DNA of 64,000 nucleotides from Paludibacterium yongneupense DSM 18731 (GTDB lineage: Bacteria > Pseudomonadota > Gammaproteobacteria > Burkholderiales > Chromobacteriaceae). Location of the stretch: assembly GCF_000422925.1 (NCBI RefSeq), contig NZ_AUGZ01000023.1, forward strand, positions 34,781 to 98,780, read 5' to 3'. This document shows positions 57,440 to 64,000 of the stretch, piece by piece. The notes under the pieces are model-generated. The model did no database searches. It was given only the letters and a program-made list of their open reading frames with translations, and was not told the origin of the DNA. Both the position numbers and the translations under genes were made by a program. Within the stretch, counting starts at the first letter, position 1, and each line of letters starts with the position of its first letter.

Positions 57440-57572
57440 GAAAAAAATGGCCGCATCAGCGGCCATTAGGATCTCTACACAAGAAACGACAGGAAAGCCG
57501 ATAGACAGGTGCGCTCGTGACGCCGCCCGTGTATCAAGTATTTACTCTAGAGGCAAGTCTCGCCCTTGGCAA
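57440..57572 (-). ncRNA. Candidate small RNA on the minus strand
   Basis: A terminator-type hairpin (stem AATGGCCGC / GCGGCCATT, 57446-57467) is followed on the minus strand by seven Ts. About 75 nt upstream a possible promoter has TTGCCA (57567-57572), a 17-bp spacer and TAGAGT (57544-57549), predicting a start near 57537. No ORF fits between them. The transcript would be about 98 nt. Confidence 0.35.
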
Positions 57573-57608
57573 GCGGGCTGATGACATGGAGATTTATTGC
57601 GTTAATGG

Positions 57609-57637
57609 TTGACAGCTCTCCGATTTCTGGATACTAT
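57609..57637 (+). promoter_or_regulatory. Sigma70 promoter of tRNA-fMet
   Basis: TTGACA (57609-57614), a 17-bp spacer and TACTAT (57632-57637), followed by a GC-rich discriminator (GGCGTC). The tRNA starts 43 bp after the -10. GC-rich discriminators are typical of stringently controlled stable-RNA promoters. Confidence 0.85.
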
Positions 57638-57679
57638 GGCGTCACTCCTGCAGCACGTCACGCAGGGCCCGGTTTCTGA

Positions 57680-57756
<77 letters not shown>

Positions 57757-57766
57757 CATTTGTAGT

Positions 57767-57799
57767 AGTGCCGGTAGCTGCAATGGCAGCACCGGCACT
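57767..57799. repeat. 14-bp bulged hairpin after tRNA-fMet
   Basis: AGTGCCGGT / ACCGGCACT with inner GCTGC / GCAGC. No T-run follows. It may serve as the 3' processing or termination signal of the tRNA transcript. Confidence 0.5.
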
Positions 57800-58282
57800 C
57801 ACTTCAGCAAGAATACCTCCTGTTCCATCTTTGACCCCCCTGATTCATCCAGACAAATCTCGCTGCATCGTTCGAGCTTCGTACGTCTTCCTGCCGCGCA
57901 TCGCTCGATTCTGAAAACGCCTCGCGCTAGCGATCCCTTGTTGCATGCCCTGTTAGTACGCCGAGTGCTCTGGCGGCGGCATCGTTGACCTCTGGACCCG
58001 GCGTTCTCTTTTCTGCTTCAACCACGATGATGCATGCACGAGCGTCCGCCTCTGGGCGAAGTCCGGACTCGGTGGATGAGTTCAGAAGTGGAGTGCCGTG
58101 ACTTCGTGTTTGGGGTCTTGGGCTGCAGACTTGCTTGTCGGCAGTGCACGAATCTCATCTACAGAGTCGTTTGTCCATGATGGATCGCGGGACTGTTACG
58201 CCATGGCCGATCGCGCTCCCCCGATTATGCTTGCCACGGCATCGTGGCTACGGGTGCCAAAGCCACTTCCAGAAGCCAGGTG
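57800..58282. other. 483-bp region without supported gene
   Basis: Low coding quality on both strands. Position between a tRNA gene and an accessory region is the kind of site where integrative elements insert, but no duplicated tRNA end was found. Confidence 0.45.
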
Positions 58283-59608
58283 CTAACTCAGTAACATGCC
58301 AATCACCGTCAAACCCATCACCCCCGTGGCTAGCCAGCCCACCAACTTCAACGGGTGTGACAGGGTAAATTTCCCCATGATGACCGCATGTGACGCCATC
58401 AACATGATCACTACCATAAGAGGAACTGCTACGACGCCATTGATCACGGCGCTCCAGAACAATGCTTGGATGGGATTGACGTGAAGGAAAGTAAGCACCG
58501 CGCCCGCCACTGTCGATGCCGTAATCACGGCATAGAAACCGACCGCATCGAGCGGTTTGCGTTCCAACCCTGTTTTCAGGCGAAGCGCCTCGCTGACGCC
58601 ATAGGCCGAACTGCCAGCCAATACCGGGATTGCCAGCAAACCCGTGCCGATAATGCCCAGCGCGAACAGTGCAAATGCCAGCTGGCCGGCAATCGGGCGC
58701 AATACCTCGGCTGCCTGCGTCGCGCTGCTGATCGTGGTACGGCCGTGCGCATGAAGGGTGACTGCAGTGGTCAGGATGATGAAATAGGCAACGATATTTG
58801 ACAGTGCCATGCCAAGCAGCGTGTCAGCCTTGATTCTCGCCCATTGCCGAGCGGCCTGGCCAGGCGCTGCACGTAATGGCTGCTCGGTCGGTGAGGCCTT
58901 CATGTCCTCGACTTCTTGCGAGGCTTGCCAGAAAAACAGATAGGGACTGATAGTGGTGCCGAACACCGCAACGATGCCGGTTAGGTAGTCGGATTTTATG
59001 GAAATAGTCGGCATGAACGTTTTGAGTATTACTGTATTCCACGGAATTTTGACCACGAAAACAACTGCAACATATGCAAACAATGACAGGCATAACCATT
59101 TCAGCACTGACACGTAACGGTGATAAGGAATCCATAACTCGGCCAGCAGCGATACGACCCCAAATAGGGTGGTGTAAATAGCCACGTTACCGGGAAGCAG
59201 TAGCTGTAGGGCCGCGCCCATTGCGCTCAAATCGGCACCGATGTTGAGGATGTTGGCGATCAGTAGCAGTGAAACCATCAGGTAGAGCAGCCTGCGCGGG
59301 TAGTGTTCGCGTAGATTTGCGCCGATACCCTTTCCGGTAACCCGGCCGATCCGTGCACAAATTACCTGGATTGCTGCCATCAAAGGGAAAGTCAGCGGCA
59401 TGGTCCATAGCATGTTGAAACCAAACTGCGCGCCCACCTGAGAATAGGTGCCGATACCGCTTGGATCGTCATCCGAGGCGCCTGTTACGACTCCCGGGCC
59501 GACAATGTGAAAAAGACGCCGAAACCAGCCTGCACGGCCTTGATCGGAGTGCTCCGGTTTCTGTTCGCTGGCAGGAGACACTCCCGGTTTGCGAAGGTTC
59601 TTGCTCAT
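58283..59608 (-). CDS. Nramp-related divalent metal transporter
   Basis: 441 residues from ATG 59608, with GGAG 8 nt upstream. Eleven or so membrane helices. Helix 1 has VTGASDDDPSGIGTYSQVGA, where canonical Nramp proteins have DPGN. Helix 6 has FGTTISPYLFFWQASQE, where they have MPHNLY. So the metal-binding Met of classical Mn/Fe transporters is missing, as in Nramp-related subgroups with altered metal choice (for example Mg). The protein is surely in the superfamily; the metal is uncertain. A transposase remnant lies directly upstream. Confidence 0.85.
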   Translation of the reverse strand: MSKNLRKPGVSPASEQKPEHSDQGRAGWFRRLFHIVGPGVVTGASDDDPSGIGTYSQVGAQFGFNMLWTMPLTFPLMAAIQVICARIGRVTGKGIGANLREHYPRRLLYLMVSLLLIANILNIGADLSAMGAALQLLLPGNVAIYTTLFGVVSLLAELWIPYHRYVSVLKWLCLSLFAYVAVVFVVKIPWNTVILKTFMPTISIKSDYLTGIVAVFGTTISPYLFFWQASQEVEDMKASPTEQPLRAAPGQAARQWARIKADTLLGMALSNIVAYFIILTTAVTLHAHGRTTISSATQAAEVLRPIAGQLAFALFALGIIGTGLLAIPVLAGSSAYGVSEALRLKTGLERKPLDAVGFYAVITASTVAGAVLTFLHVNPIQALFWSAVINGVVAVPLMVVIMLMASHAVIMGKFTLSHPLKLVGWLATGVMGLTVIGMLLS

Positions 59609-59655
59609 TTGCTGCTCCAGTCCGCTGTCGCTGCTCAAAATCTGTCGCAGAAAGC

Positions 59656-59832
59656 TTAACCGTGAGGCGTATTCACCGTGCCGCGCTTGGCCTCGTCGAC
59701 CCACTCTTCGACTTCTGATGGCGTCAGGTCGAAGGACCGCGAAGCCTGGGCTACCGTGGTCTTCCCTTGAATGATTTCCATCGCCAGGGCAGCTTTGCGC
59801 TTGGCGGTCCAAGGCCTGATTTCGTCTGCCAT
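59656..59832 (-). pseudogene. Truncated transposase OrfA (helix-turn-helix)
   Basis: 58 codons starting MADEIRPWTAKRKAALAMEI and continuing GKTTVAQASRSFDLTPSEVE, then WVDEAKRG. This is the N-terminal helix-turn-helix of an insertion-sequence OrfA (IS3-like, DUF1153-type). The usual continuation after KRGMENA is replaced by TVNTPHG and a stop, so the rest is deleted. It lies 48 bp upstream of the Nramp-related gene. Confidence 0.75.
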
Positions 59833-60326
59833 GGTCGTTTCCGGCGGATGCTCCTGCGCGAATATGGCCTGGGCAGGAATCAAGAGGGGCATTGCAGATG
59901 CCGGGTGTACGCACGACAAGCATGGGGGACAGCCGGCGGCCTCGTCTGGACTGTGCCGTGGAAGTGGTGCGCTAAAAGTTGGCTGTGCGTTGAGCTGTGT
60001 TCGGCGGGTGAAAAGCTATTCGCCAGGATAGAGACTAGAGGCCGTGCGCTGGGGCGTCTGTGTGCTTGCGTACCCAACTGAATCGATTTTTGCCACCATC
60101 TCGCCATTGAGACTATTTTTTCTGGCCTCCCGGTGTCTCATGGTGTCAGTGTCGGCTAAGCTGTCTTGCTCCGTCATCCTTGTTTTGTAAGGATTCAAAG
60201 GCATTGTTGCTTCAATCAGAGGCGAGTCTTTCCTTGGCTGGCTGGCTTCGATAGCGCTGGGTGCAGTTGCAGGAAATGGGCCGCTCGAATGGGTGTACTC
60301 TAGTTTTTTAATTGCAGGGCACAGCG
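59833..60326. other. 494-bp region without supported gene
   Basis: No family text on either strand. It is probably scar DNA between the transposase remnant and the next gene. Confidence 0.45.
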
Positions 60327-60566
60327 ATGACATCCCATCTTGTTTCGAGGGTTCCAGAGGAATATTTTTGCTCGAGCTGTAAGAGAACGGTGGTAGTTAC
60401 ACCAACAGCGAGCCAATCGGGTTTCAAATCAACGTGTGATCACCCGTATTGTCCAATCACGGGCAAGCTGATTGCTACTGCGAGCGGGGGAATAGCGGGG
60501 GTTGAGGTTGTGTTCAAGGCTGATGATGCCCCGGGCACGACTTACCCGCCCTCTGCCAGCACTTGA
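60327..60566 (+). CDS. Small Cys-containing protein (possible zinc ribbon)
   Basis: 79 residues from ATG 60327 (MTSHLVSRVPEEYFCSSCKR). Four Cys lie in CSSC and in STCDHPYCPITGKLI, which could bind zinc. No family is recognised. Codon use is AT-richer than the neighbours. The ribosome site is weak. A plus-strand gene isolated among minus-strand genes. Confidence 0.5.
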   Translation: MTSHLVSRVPEEYFCSSCKRTVVVTPTASQSGFKSTCDHPYCPITGKLIATASGGIAGVEVVFKADDAPGTTYPPSAST

Positions 60567-60652
60567 TGTACGGTTAAATTCATCCTTCGCGCCCGGCTGC
60601 CAGCAGCAGTCTTCGCTCCTTCCTATGCCTTTGCCGCCGTGCCCCCGCAGCC

Positions 60653-60690
60653 AAAAAACAAAGGCCTGCCGCCATGCGGCAGGCCTTTGT
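60653..60690 (-). terminator. Terminator of the ABC/LOG operon
   Basis: A perfect 15-bp stem (ACAAAGGCCTGCCGC / GCGGCAGGCCTTTGT) with a 3-base loop; on the minus strand TTTTTTGG follows. It may also end the plus-strand gene at 60327. Confidence 0.85.
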
Positions 60691-60784
60691 GCCTTTCGCC
60701 CCTGTCATTGGCTGCAATGCTGCCGCCCCCCTTCCCGTAAGACGTTGGGAAGCGCATCGAGGGCAGCTGCCCGCTGCCCTGCGC

Positions 60785-61360
60785 TCAGGCGGCCACGCCA
60801 TCGTCAGGAAACGGGTCGAGCAAGTATGCCGCGACCAGCTCCACCAGGTGCCCGACATTCAGCGCCGCGTCGGTGCCCGGCAAAGCCAGGTCCGCATACA
60901 GCGTGAACACCCGTTTGTTCCACTTCAGGCCCAGTGCCATCTCGGAGACCGTTCCAAGGCCCCCGCCTACGGCCACGAGGCAGCTTGCACACCGGGCGAT
61001 GATCGCGTTGCGCATCTCTCCCATGCCGGTCGGAATGGCCACGGTGAGATAGGGGTTGGCTGCCTGCAGGTCTTCTTCCGGAAGAATGCCGATGGCGATG
61101 CCCCCAGCTTCTGCCGCGCCGCGCGAGGCCGCCTGCATGACCCCGCCGCGGCCTCCGCAGACGATGGGCACGCCGGCGCCGGCGAGGCAGGCCGCCACGA
61201 TATAGGCGGCCGTGCACTCCATCGGCTGGCCATTGCCCGGTCCTATGATTGCCACCGGCTGCCGGTAGCGTTCCGGTCCCGCTTGCCGTATCGCCAGGCG
61301 CTCCAATAACTCAACGGTCGATGGCGCCAACTTGTTTTTCACGTCTGCTTGCAAGGACAT
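60785..61360 (-). CDS. LOG-like / TIGR00725-type Rossmann protein
   Basis: 191 residues from ATG 61360, the second of two adjacent ATGs. VAIIGPGNGQPMECTAAYIV, CGGRGGVMQAASRGAAEAGG and LVAVGGGLGTVSEMALGLK are the signatures of the LOG/TIGR00725 group. True LOG proteins have PGGxGTxxE; this one has GGGLGTVSE, as in the TIGR00725 subgroup related to molybdenum cofactor carrier proteins. It overlaps the 3' end of the ABC permease gene by 50 bp and ends at a strong terminator. Function unknown, perhaps nucleotide binding. Confidence 0.8.
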   Translation of the reverse strand: MSLQADVKNKLAPSTVELLERLAIRQAGPERYRQPVAIIGPGNGQPMECTAAYIVAACLAGAGVPIVCGGRGGVMQAASRGAAEAGGIAIGILPEEDLQAANPYLTVAIPTGMGEMRNAIIARCASCLVAVGGGLGTVSEMALGLKWNKRVFTLYADLALPGTDAALNVGHLVELVAAYLLDPFPDDGVAA

Positions 61361-62132
61361 CACCTGTTCCCATTACGATCACGCAGATCACCATCAAGAC
61401 GAGGGAGATCGCAGCTGCGCCTGCGAAATCCGATCCGCCATCGCTGATTTTCGCCAGCAGCATCAACGGCAGAATGTTCAGTTGCGTTCCCGCCAGTGCG
61501 AGCGCCGTGCCGTAGGTTCCCATGGCCAGAGCGGCAATCAGGCAGGCACAGGAAAAAACCGAAGGCGCAATTTCCGGCAGCACGATATCGATGAAAGCCT
61601 GGCCGCGCGTGGCGCCCAGGGTCCGGGCCGCCAGCAGCGGGCGCCGATCGAAGTTGGCAAACACGGGGTAGAGCGAGAGGGCAACCCGGGGGATCAGGTA
61701 GTAGGCGTAGGCCAGGCCCAGCCCCCATACGCTGTAGATCCAGCTGCCGACGATGGCCGGATCGGCGCCGAGCATGGCCAGCAACTGCGTGACGAAGCCG
61801 GCGCGGCCGAACGCCAGGATGAAGCCATAGGCGATGACCAACCCGGAAAAGGCCAGCGGCAAGCCTAGCAGCGTCATCAGCCCTTGCCGGCGATGCTCGG
61901 GCTGACGCGCGAGTTCGACCGCAATCAGGGTGCCGACAACGGTTGAAAGGGTGCCGGAAACCAGCCCCAGAACGATCGTGTTCCGTACGGCGTTCCAGAA
62001 CTGGGCATCGGCAAAAATCCGCCCGAAGGCGCTGCTCTGCCGGTCAAACGCTTCGGGGATCAGTGCTGCGAGTGGAGCCAGGAAAAATAGCGCTAGAAAT
62101 ATCCAGGCGGGCCATGCGCCAAAGCGTCTCAT
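61311..62132 (-). CDS. ABC transporter permease (iron/phosphonate/thiamine type)
   Basis: 273 residues with about six membrane helices and GGAGG 4 nt before the ATG. The EAA-type loop AARTLGATRGQAFIDIVLPE is intact. The opening (WIFLALFFLAPLAALIPEAF) and TIVLGLVSGTLSTVVGTLIA fit CysW/PotC-like permeases that usually pair with a second, different permease. The partner is not present in the window. It starts 12 bp after the binding-protein gene. Confidence 0.87.
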   Translation of the reverse strand: MRRFGAWPAWIFLALFFLAPLAALIPEAFDRQSSAFGRIFADAQFWNAVRNTIVLGLVSGTLSTVVGTLIAVELARQPEHRRQGLMTLLGLPLAFSGLVIAYGFILAFGRAGFVTQLLAMLGADPAIVGSWIYSVWGLGLAYAYYLIPRVALSLYPVFANFDRRPLLAARTLGATRGQAFIDIVLPEIAPSVFSCACLIAALAMGTYGTALALAGTQLNILPLMLLAKISDGGSDFAGAAAISLVLMVICVIVMGTGDVLASRREKQVGAIDR

Positions 62133-62144
62133 CGCGACCTCCAG

Positions 62145-63221
62145 TTATCGGCCAAGGACCGCTTGCGACCACAAGCGATCGACTTCGGCCTTCTGCCTGG
62201 ATGCCTTGACCACATCCAGAGGCCGCAACTGCGGAGCACTCGGCATCCTGGCCTGTACGTCGGCCGCCAGTTTGACGCCGGGTACGGAGGGACGCACGAA
62301 GCCCTGGGCGAAGGTGTTCTGCCCGGTCTCGCTCATGATGTAGTTCAGCCACAGCTTGCCCGCGTTCGGGTTGGGCGCATTCTTGACCAGACTGATGGCA
62401 TAGGGCGCAGCAACGCTGGCTTCCTTGGGGATGACGACCTCGATCGCATCGCCCATGCCATCAGCGTACTTGGCTTTCAAACCGTCGTTTTCGTACCCGA
62501 TCCAGATGGGAATTTCGCCTTTCAGAAACTTGGCGTACGGCGTCGTCCCTTCCACCCGTTGCACATTGCCCGCGCGTTGCAGTTTGCCCAGGTAGTCCGT
62601 TCCCGGCTTGATATTGTCCACGCTGCCGCCATTGCCGTAGGCGGCGGCAAACACGACGACCTGACCGGCTCCCGCCGTGCGCGGGTCGAGATAGACCACG
62701 GTGTTCTTGTATTCGGGCTTGAGCAGGTCGGCCCAACGGGTGGGGACATTCTTGACCAGTTTCTTGTTGACCAGAAAGGCTACGTTCAAGGTATGAATCG
62801 TGAACCAGCGGCCGTCCTTGTCATGAAAGACCGAGGGCAACTTCTCGAAATTGACGGGCTTGAACGGCGCCACGACGTCCTTCTGGACCGCATCCAGCGC
62901 TGACGCAGCAAAGTAGTAGGCGGTGTCGGCCTGCGGGCGACGCCTGCTCTTGTCGAGCGCCACCACGGTTGCGGCCGAACCCAGGTCGTTATAGGTGAGT
63001 TCGACATCCGGATAGCGTTTCTTGAAGTTCTGGAACAGCGATTTCCAGTTTGCCCATTCGGGGCCGGTATCGAAGGAAACGACTAGCCCTTCTTTTTCTG
63101 CCGCGGCGTAAAGCGCCTTCTCGCCCGGGTAAAGTTCCGGGCCCTCAAAAGCATGGGCGCTGTTCAACGCCAGTAACAACGGTAGGGCCAGAGCGGCCTG
63201 AATCCATTTGCGGCCTTGCAT
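62145..63221 (-). CDS. Periplasmic solute-binding protein
   Basis: 358 residues from ATG 63221 with CAGGAG 8 nt upstream. The signal peptide is KWIQAALALPLLLALNSAHA. YAAAEKEGLVVSFDTGPEW and NWKSLFQNFKKRYPDVELTY fit the family-1 extracellular binding proteins for Fe3+, thiamine or 2-aminoethylphosphonate. GEIPIWIGYENDGLKAKYAD and NPNAGKLWLNYIMSETGQ follow. The ligand is not decided by the sequence. It lies 27 bp after the ATPase remnant. Confidence 0.9.
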   Translation of the reverse strand: MQGRKWIQAALALPLLLALNSAHAFEGPELYPGEKALYAAAEKEGLVVSFDTGPEWANWKSLFQNFKKRYPDVELTYNDLGSAATVVALDKSRRRPQADTAYYFAASALDAVQKDVVAPFKPVNFEKLPSVFHDKDGRWFTIHTLNVAFLVNKKLVKNVPTRWADLLKPEYKNTVVYLDPRTAGAGQVVVFAAAYGNGGSVDNIKPGTDYLGKLQRAGNVQRVEGTTPYAKFLKGEIPIWIGYENDGLKAKYADGMGDAIEVVIPKEASVAAPYAISLVKNAPNPNAGKLWLNYIMSETGQNTFAQGFVRPSVPGVKLAADVQARMPSAPQLRPLDVVKASRQKAEVDRLWSQAVLGR

Positions 63222-63248
63222 GGGAACACTCCTGTCGGTGAATTGCGG

Positions 63249-63699
63249 TTATTGATCAAGCAAGCGAATATGCTCGGGTGCGATTGCAATGGCGTTTTGA
63301 GCCGCCGAGCGGGATTCGGCCAGGATCGGGGTTTCCGCTCCCGGCACATGAAAGTCGTAGCGGCAGACGGAGCCCAGATAACGTTCGGTCCCCAGACTGC
63401 CGCGCAGGCGGTTCGCCGTCTCCTCGGCGGGGTCGGCCTGAACATGTTCCGGGCGGATCAGCGCAAAGACAGGACAACCAGGCGTGCGGCTGCCAGTGTC
63501 GGCAGCCAGCGTCGCAAAACCCAGATCGATGCGATTGCTGGCGACAACCCTGGCCGGAATGATGCTGGAAAGCCCGACAAACTCGGCCACGGCCCGGGAT
63601 GCCGGTTGTTCGTAGAGCACCCTGGGGCTTGCCAGTTGCAGCAAGCGGCCTTCTTTCAGAACCGCGACACGGTCGGCCATGGCCAGCGCTTCGGCGTTT
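63249..63699 (-). pseudogene. ABC transporter ATP-binding gene cut by an insertion sequence (3' part only)
   Basis: About 150 codons of a PotA/FbpC-type ATPase: AEALAMADRVAVLKEGRLLQ begins where ...HDQ-AEALAMADR is expected. VLYEQPASRAVAEFVG and a C-terminal TOBE-like domain (VFALIRPEHVQADPAEE) follow, to the stop at 63249. The Walker A, signature and Walker B motifs that should precede are missing; the sequence changes to the insertion element near 63697-63712. The frame stays open by chance through the element, so an apparent longer ORF is not a real protein. Confidence 0.8.
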
Positions 63700-63727
63700 T
63701 TCAAGGTAGTTGTCGCATAAACCTGTT

Positions 63728-64000
63728 TTAGGCTACTGCTGCCTGTGGCATTTCCAACCGCTCCGGATTCAGCGTCACATCGCCTATCGGCGTCCAGTTT
63801 CGCGTGGCGCCCGCCCAACGTTCCGGATGCCGCTCGCGCGCTTGCTGATACACGGCATGGCGCTTCGCTAGCAGCGTAATATCTTGTCCGTGATGCCGTT
63901 GCGCTGGCGTCACGAAACGAATCCGGCTGTGCCGGTGTTCGGTGTTGTACCAGTGGATGAAGCTCCGCACCCAATCCCGGGCGGCATCCACATCGGCAAA
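63728..64000 (-). mobile_element. IS3-family transposase OrfB, C-terminal part
   Basis: The frame is open from the window edge to the stop at 63728 (about 90 residues). RDWVRSFIHWYNTEHRHSRI, then FVTPAQRHHGQDITLLAKRH and HPERWAGATRNWTPIGDVTL are the C-terminal end of an IS3-type integrase-core transposase (DDE, with the final Glu outside the window). The element's terminal repeat should lie between 63700 and 63727. The other end is outside the window. Confidence 0.88.

Noticed and set aside
60016..60333. 105-codon minus-strand frame beside the transposase remnant
   Set aside because: No ribosome site, no family text, and it overlaps the start of the plus-strand Cys-containing gene.
63249..63974. 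An apparently intact 241-codon ORF at the right edge
   Set aside because: Only its last 150 or so codons resemble an ABC ATPase. The first part runs through the insertion element out of frame with its transposase, so the ORF is a chance fusion.

Overview
The window reads as the chromosome of a GC-rich betaproteobacterium, most likely Neisseriales (a relative of the Chromobacteriaceae). The basis is the ccoNOQP-ccoG-fixH operon layout, the style of AroC, PepN, MetG and MurI, and the overall codon use. This is an inference from gene content; no marker such as 16S rRNA is present.

Layout. 1-2100: a truncated POT peptide transporter and a GNAT acetyltransferase. 2115-8135: a cbb3 cytochrome oxidase operon read leftwards (ccoN, ccoO, ccoQ, ccoP, ccoG, fixH, a YbaY-like lipoprotein), with a near-consensus FNR box at 8122-8135 placed 31 bp from a perfect TATAAT. 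8210-21400: housekeeping genes (M61 peptidase, PepN, a 2OG-Fe(II) oxygenase, AroC, GalE, a BaiN/YhiN-type flavoprotein, aminobutyraldehyde dehydrogenase, a DnaQ-like exonuclease, a ModA-like binding protein, an MviM-like oxidoreductase). 21403-26380: a CUT2 sugar ABC operon with a PfkB kinase and two identical LacI-type operators 283 bp apart. 26503-28250: a small hydrophobic ORF, a LysR regulator and thioredoxin.

28250-45872 is the accessory core. A poorly coding, partly AT-rich 1.8 kb stretch precedes a cytosolic five-PAS NarX-type histidine kinase with two NarL-type regulators. A ten-gene chemosensory cluster follows: a soluble double-MCP, a triple-domain CheW, CheB, a HEAT-repeat protein, CheR, CheY, a CheA whose usual P2 region is replaced by about 340 unassigned residues, a 79-residue STAS-like protein, a second CheY, and a membrane-anchored MCP that carries a CheZ-like D-x3-Q motif. 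There is no separate CheZ, CheC, CheD or CheV and no flagellar gene nearby. The receptors have no recognisable ligand-binding domain. This suggests a cytoplasmic signalling array that integrates an internal cue and may control something other than flagellar rotation. It is the best candidate here for an undescribed system.

45910-56960 returns to ordinary genes (PagP, CsbD, an NTF2-like protein, a LysR regulator, tRNA-Ser(CGA), a dicarboxylate symporter, a barstar-like protein, MurI, Mrp/ApbC, an MFS exporter, MetG). 57000-64000 is mixed: a 62-residue orphan gene, a possible small RNA on the minus strand, initiator tRNA-fMet with a clear sigma70 promoter, an Nramp-related transporter, a truncated transposase OrfA, and a binding-protein-dependent ABC operon ending in a LOG-like gene. 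The ATPase gene of that operon is cut off by an IS3-type element running off the right edge.
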